A stretch of 19,717 nt of DNA from Anaerolineaceae bacterium (GTDB taxonomy: Bacteria; Chloroflexota; Anaerolineae; Anaerolineales; Anaerolineaceae): the NCBI GenBank assembly GCA_003158355.1, contig PMIV01000244.1:1-19717 (forward strand), read 5' to 3'. The translations under genes and the position numbers were made by a program. The stretch's first letter is position 1; every line of letters begins with the position of its first letter. Below the pieces are notes generated by a model that saw only the letters and a list, made by a program, of their open reading frames with translations, made no database searches and was not told the DNA's origin. Below, one piece after another: positions 16,489 through 19,717 of this stretch.

Positions 16489-16537
16489 TTAACCTTCTGT
16501 TAAACCATCATGAACGTTCTTGTGCTAACCTGATAAT
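16489..16537 (+). promoter_or_regulatory. Pho-box-like repeats plus -10 before the small ORF
   Basis: TTAACC (16489-16494), TTAAAC (16500-16505) and TGAACG (16511-16516) are spaced by exactly 11 bp. A CTAACC at 16525-16530 is out of phase and stands just ahead of a -10-like GATAAT (16532-16537). Tandem TTAAC-type hexamers with an 11-bp period resemble PhoP/PhoB-family response-regulator sites. No -35 is seen, as expected for an activator-dependent promoter. Inference only. Confidence 0.35.
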
Positions 16538-16574
16538 CAGAAACAAAGAAGATCATCGATAAAGGAGATTAACA

Positions 16575-16850
16575 ATGTTAGCCATACAGGAAAATTTCAC
16601 AACATCGTGGAGTAGTTTACAAGAACCAGTATGTGCATCAAAATTTCCGAGTGCTTATTTAAGATTGCTTTCTGCATTAGAGAATGGTTGGTACATTTTA
16701 CATACTAGTCTTGAACCTTCTTGGGATCAGAATGGTTTTATTTACCGGATACAATTACAGCAACAAGAGCAGGAAAGAACCGAAGAATTGATCCTACCGA
16801 AGACGAAAGTCGTTGACGAAATTTTGGAACAATACTATTCCTGGAATTGA
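16575..16850 (+). CDS. Small hypothetical protein
   Basis: A 91-residue acidic protein with no signal peptide or transmembrane helix; family not recognised. The segment 'YLRLLSALENGWYILHTSLE' looks like a helix followed by a strand, then 'FIYRIQLQQQEQERTEELIL' suggests a beta hairpin, and 'TKVVDEILEQYY' a final helix: a small alpha/beta fold. Translation is well supported: AAAGGAG lies seven bases before the ATG. It is preceded by a 125-bp gap holding possible Pho-box-like repeats and a -10, and ends one base before the convergent acylphosphatase stop, with no terminator visible between them. Confidence 0.72.
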   Translation: MLAIQENFTTSWSSLQEPVCASKFPSAYLRLLSALENGWYILHTSLEPSWDQNGFIYRIQLQQQEQERTEELILPKTKVVDEILEQYYSWN

Positions 16851-16851
16851 A

Positions 16852-17148
16852 CTACTCAGTCGGTAAAAAACTAAATTGGGAATACAGATCTTTTGATTCA
16901 CCCCAGTCGGCTTTGACATTTGTGACAATCGAACGGCTGGGGCCGAAAGACACAGCATCAAGCAATTTTTGCAAACCATCACGATCTCCTTCTGCTGTAA
17001 ATTCCACAGAACCGTCGTAACGGTTGCGAACCCAGCCCGTCAAGGAAAAGGAATCTGCTGTTTCTTTGACAAAATAACGAAACCCCACTCCCTGAACATG
17101 TCCTTCAACAATGGCATGTAGGGATTTTTGTTTAATGAATGAGTCCAT
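16852..17148 (-). CDS. acyP: Acylphosphatase
   Basis: Small cytosolic enzyme hydrolysing acyl phosphates such as carbamoyl- and acetyl-phosphate. 98 residues, the usual size. The phosphate-binding signature 'GHVQGVGFRYFV' carries the catalytic arginine (R24), and 'LTGWVRNRYDGSVEF' carries the catalytic asparagine (N42), matching R23/N41 of the vertebrate enzyme. The ATG at 17146-17148 lies inside the end of the upstream peptidase-like gene (17-bp overlap), so translation is probably coupled. Last gene of the minus-strand operon. Convergent with the small hypothetical gene, stop to stop with one base between. Confidence 0.95.
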   Translation of the reverse strand: MDSFIKQKSLHAIVEGHVQGVGFRYFVKETADSFSLTGWVRNRYDGSVEFTAEGDRDGLQKLLDAVSFGPSRSIVTNVKADWGESKDLYSQFSFLPTE

Positions 17149-18337
17149 TGTCTTTTTCTTTCTTTTTCAGCAAATATCTGCGCAGGAAAACGGCGATAAC
17201 GATTAGAACTATTAAAGCAGTTAAGACTGGCCAGTATTGAAAAAGATCATTCTGGATAAGAATTTGGTTAAATGTTGCCTTTTGCCAGGCGGTATCCAGG
17301 GCTTCAAGATTTACTCCATAAATCTCATCAACAAATCGAGAACACTCAAGACCAGAACTAGGTGTTTGCAGCAACTGCTTAACCTTTTCATTGCCATATT
17401 TTGAAGTTAAGTATTGCACGAACGAAGCTGATTGCGCATAGGAAAGCGCGGCCTTCTCTGTATCCGGTGAGAACGTATGGCAGAGCTGATCCATTGGAAT
17501 CAAGCTTTGCGAATTGCTAGCTTTTTGCAAAAGGCGAGCGTAATCAGAATTCGGGTAGGTCTCAGCATTTGTGGCCAGACCTTCTAGCAACCAGGCCGGG
17601 GAAGTACTGTAATTTTGCATGGTCAATGAATATTCAAGGAGGTGGGTGAATTCATGAGGAATTTGACGTTCCAGATCCTGCGTGTTATTCAGATCGACCG
17701 AAGCTGAAACGAGAATTAGGTTAACCTGTGGAAGGGCTTCTCCAGCGACCCAATCGGGATTCGTAGTGGAAAGGATATCCTGAACATTTTGTGCATTCGG
17801 ATAGACGTAAATTGTGATAGGTAAATTGGGAGAAACGGGTAAGATCTGTGTAGCGGTTTTTAATCCTGCCAGCGCGATCTGTTGTAACTTTTCACCATAA
17901 ACAGCTTCACCATTGACCCAGTAGATATTGAACCATTTCGATTGATTGGACTGCCAGGTAAAACGGTTGTCTGAGTAATCAAACCAATAGGAAGGGCTGG
18001 TAGAACTGGTATCATTTGTAAAAGTGAGATCAAACCAATAATAAACTCGGGAAAAAGGTGGAAGTTCTTGCTGTGCAAGTGAAATTTGAGATTGCAGCAG
18101 ACCATTAGCAGAGATTGTCAGGGGAAATTGGCTGAGTGTACCGGTGTTTGTTTGAAGGTTAAGAACAGCTTGTTTGAGATCTGCTGGAAAAGCGTAATGA
18201 GCTTGAACAGTAAGGCTGTCACCGAACTGATATTGTGTTTGAACATTGGTCAGTTCAGCGGCAGCCTTGGAATTTTCCGCAAATCCATGGAAAAGAAAGT
18301 TAGAAAGAAGTGAGAGGACGACGATCCAGTGTATCAA
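17132..18337 (-). CDS. Membrane-anchored peptidase-MA-like protein
   Basis: A 401-residue exported protein with a gluzincin-type zinc site. It has an N-terminal signal peptide (about 1-25, cleavage near 'HGFAENSKA'), then a beta-rich domain (about 30-130). The peptidase-MA-like domain (about 140-350) carries HEFTH (228-232) and a downstream glutamate in 'PAWLLEGLAT' (E252, 20 residues later), consistent with HExxH...E zinc ligation. A C-terminal transmembrane helix (about 370-390, 'VLTALIVLIVIAVFLRRYLL') and a basic tail follow. It is probably a cell-surface protease of unknown substrate. The start is the TTG at 18335-18337, with GGCGG eight bases upstream; no ATG lies near the signal peptide. 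It follows the HEAT-repeat gene by 11 bp and overlaps acyP. Confidence 0.85.
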   Translation of the reverse strand: MIHWIVVLSLLSNFLFHGFAENSKAAAELTNVQTQYQFGDSLTVQAHYAFPADLKQAVLNLQTNTGTLSQFPLTISANGLLQSQISLAQQELPPFSRVYYWFDLTFTNDTSSTSPSYWFDYSDNRFTWQSNQSKWFNIYWVNGEAVYGEKLQQIALAGLKTATQILPVSPNLPITIYVYPNAQNVQDILSTTNPDWVAGEALPQVNLILVSASVDLNNTQDLERQIPHEFTHLLEYSLTMQNYSTSPAWLLEGLATNAETYPNSDYARLLQKASNSQSLIPMDQLCHTFSPDTEKAALSYAQSASFVQYLTSKYGNEKVKQLLQTPSSGLECSRFVDEIYGVNLEALDTAWQKATFNQILIQNDLFQYWPVLTALIVLIVIAVFLRRYLLKKKEKDNGLIH

Positions 18338-18348
18338 ATCCTGACCGC

Positions 18349-19395
18349 CTAGTTCTCAAATTCTTCATCTTCAATATCCTCATCAGGAAGATCTTCTTCA
18401 TCATAATCATCCAAATCTTCTTCTTCATCTGAATCAATTTGGTCTTCATCAAGTTCAAGCATTTCCATACTGTCCAGATCTCCGCCTAATTCAAGGTTCT
18501 CAAGCGCTTTTTCAAGCCATTCACCTTCTTCATCATCAGTACATCTTTTGACCATCTCTTCAAGTTTACGCTTGACGCCCTGACCGCCGATTTGGGAGAG
18601 AGACCAGATGACGGCAAAACGGAGCTCTTGGTCGTCGTTTGCGGTTTCCAGAATATCAAATAAAGGTTCACGCGCGTCTTCCAGGGTAATTTCACCGGCT
18701 GCACGAACTGCTTCGAACTTGACTTCACTATCCGGCGAATCAAGGTGTGATAAAACAACTTCGGACCATTTTTCGTCTGCTGAGCGACCTATTGCATAAA
18801 GGGCGGAAGTGAGCCATTGTGTATCTTCCTTCGCCAACGCATTTTGAATCAGTGCGGGTACTTTTGAATGGCTGGAATATCCCAAAGATTCAAGCGCACG
18901 GCGCCGCACCATCGACAGATCTTCCCCAGAAACAACATCAAAAAGGTTTTGCAAGCTGGAAATGCGCAATGCGTCTGGAATGGCGTCAAGTTCGCCAAGA
19001 TAGACAAATTTGCCCAAAGCAGAAGCAGCCGCAGCGCGAACATCTTCTGCAGGGTCAGACAACATCATTTCGGTGAAGATTGGAACCAAGCGCGATTCTT
19101 CACATTCCCAGAGAAGACGAATGGATAGAACTCGTACGGAAGGGTCCTCATCAGAAAGTGACATCTTTGCAAGTTCATCAAAGTTGACTAACGTATCCGA
19201 TTCGGCCACTGTTTCAAGATCTTCGAGCAGCGCAATTTTCCGTTCCCTTTTAAGCGCCGGCCATACAGCTTTTAATTCGCGTAAGCGCAGAGAGGTCAGA
19301 TCAGAAAAGTTCCTCAACATACGCGGAGGGAAAGGCTGGTTATAGTTCGTTAATGCTTCAAGGATATGTGTAAAGTTGGTTTCGTTTTCAGCCAT
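18349..19395 (-). CDS. HEAT-repeat protein with acidic C-terminal tail
   Basis: A 348-residue soluble protein built of HEAT/armadillo-like helical repeats across about 70-300, e.g. 'LSDEDPSVRVLSIRLLWE', 'DPAEDVRAAAASALGKFVYL', 'SPDSEVKFEAVRAAGEI' and 'DDQELRFAVIWSLSQIG', each with the D-x-x-V-R-x-x-A pattern. The last 45 residues are almost entirely D and E, giving a strongly acidic disordered tail. Such proteins are usually scaffolds; no catalytic motif is present, so the function is unknown. The ATG at 19393-19395 has a short GGATA-type ribosome binding site. It lies 13 bp after the S2P-like gene and 11 bp before the peptidase-like gene, in one operon. Confidence 0.85.
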   Translation of the reverse strand: MAENETNFTHILEALTNYNQPFPPRMLRNFSDLTSLRLRELKAVWPALKRERKIALLEDLETVAESDTLVNFDELAKMSLSDEDPSVRVLSIRLLWECEESRLVPIFTEMMLSDPAEDVRAAAASALGKFVYLGELDAIPDALRISSLQNLFDVVSGEDLSMVRRRALESLGYSSHSKVPALIQNALAKEDTQWLTSALYAIGRSADEKWSEVVLSHLDSPDSEVKFEAVRAAGEITLEDAREPLFDILETANDDQELRFAVIWSLSQIGGQGVKRKLEEMVKRCTDDEEGEWLEKALENLELGGDLDSMEMLELDEDQIDSDEEEDLDDYDEEDLPDEDIEDEEFEN

Positions 19396-19408
19396 ATATT
19401 ATCCAATA

Positions 19409-19717
19409 TTAGTGAATCACTACAGGGTTAATAATGTCGTTTATGATCAAAACGACCATAAGGACCATCAAAATTGAGTATCCGATCAAATGAACTCTAT
19501 TTTCTAATTCTGGTCGAATTCGTTTGTGAAAAAGAAGTTCAGGAATGACAAATAAGATATGGCCACCATCGAGAGCCGGAATGGGCAGCAGATTGGTATA
19601 CCCCAATGCAATTGAGAGAACTGCAAGATAATAAAGAGTGTTCAATCCAGCCGAAGATGGAGTTGTAGTAGCTTCCTGTGCATCTTCAGTTTTTACCTGG
19701 CTGAAAATATCATACAA
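19409..19717 (-). CDS. rseP: Site-2 metalloprotease, RseP-like (C-terminal fragment, runs off the window)
   Basis: The last 102-103 residues of an intramembrane zinc metalloprotease (M50/S2P). The diagnostic 'NLLPIPALDGGHILF' contains the L-D-G motif whose aspartate is the third zinc ligand. It is flanked by hydrophobic helices ('LYYLAVLSIALGYT' and, at the end, 'IGYSILMVLMVVLIINDII'). The HExxH motif and PDZ domains would lie beyond the right edge. The family cleaves membrane-embedded anti-sigma factors and leftover signal peptides. No start is visible here; the frame stays open to 19717. First visible gene of the minus-strand operon. Confidence 0.9.
   Translation of the reverse strand: MYDIFSQVKTEDAQEATTTPSSAGLNTLYYLAVLSIALGYTNLLPIPALDGGHILFVIPELLFHKRIRPELENRVHLIGYSILMVLMVVLIINDIINPVVIH

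Overview
The window looks like a chromosomal segment of a Chloroflexota bacterium, most likely class Anaerolineae. This is inferred from the protein style (a secreted Ig-like protein next to pth, a membrane-anchored peptidase-MA-like protein, a HEAT-repeat protein with an acidic tail) and from moderate GC with frequent TTG/GTG starts. No rRNA or species marker is present, so the assignment rests on general family knowledge. Almost everything is housekeeping: folate polyglutamylation, protein quality control, metabolite repair, peptidyl-tRNA recycling and nucleotide excision repair.

Layout. 116-397 (-) is a DUF503/YlxP-like small protein, divergent from a + strand operon folC - lon - UlaG-like metallo-hydrolase (473-5193). 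That operon ends at a bidirectional terminator shared with a convergent SlyD-type FKBP isomerase (5246-5785, -). Divergent from slyD is the bifunctional NAD(P)H-hydrate repair enzyme (5890-7494, +), which converges on a YtxH-like protein and a two-helix membrane protein (7556-8372, -) with its own terminator at 7518-7548. From 8520 a + strand operon carries a secreted Ig-like anchored protein, pth and mfd (to 13191).

Between mfd and uvrB lies about 1.2 kb of decayed accessory DNA. It holds (i) a small membrane-protein reading frame starting directly after the mfd stop and broken by one in-frame TGA; (ii) a 153-bp MITE-like element (13568-13720) with 17-bp imperfect terminal inverted repeats and a perfect 9-bp target duplication; (iii) two copies of a hairpin repeat of the widespread 'GTCATTGCGAG...GCAATCTC' type; and (iv) an orphan promoter with perfect -35 and -10 boxes whose -10 lies in a dyad. 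uvrB follows (14398-16449), then a small unknown protein behind three Pho-box-like hexamers with an exact 11-bp period.

The last 3 kb is a - strand operon running in from the right edge: the C-terminal part of a site-2 protease (RseP-like), a HEAT-repeat protein, a membrane-anchored HEFTH metallopeptidase-like protein and acylphosphatase.

mfd and uvrB both act in excision repair (transcription-coupled recruitment and damage verification), and lon, slyD and the S2P homologue are proteostasis genes, but nothing in the sequence shows co-regulation across these groups. No tRNA, rRNA, CRISPR array or complete insertion sequence was seen. The strongest novel-looking signals are the MITE and its surroundings in the mfd-uvrB gap.
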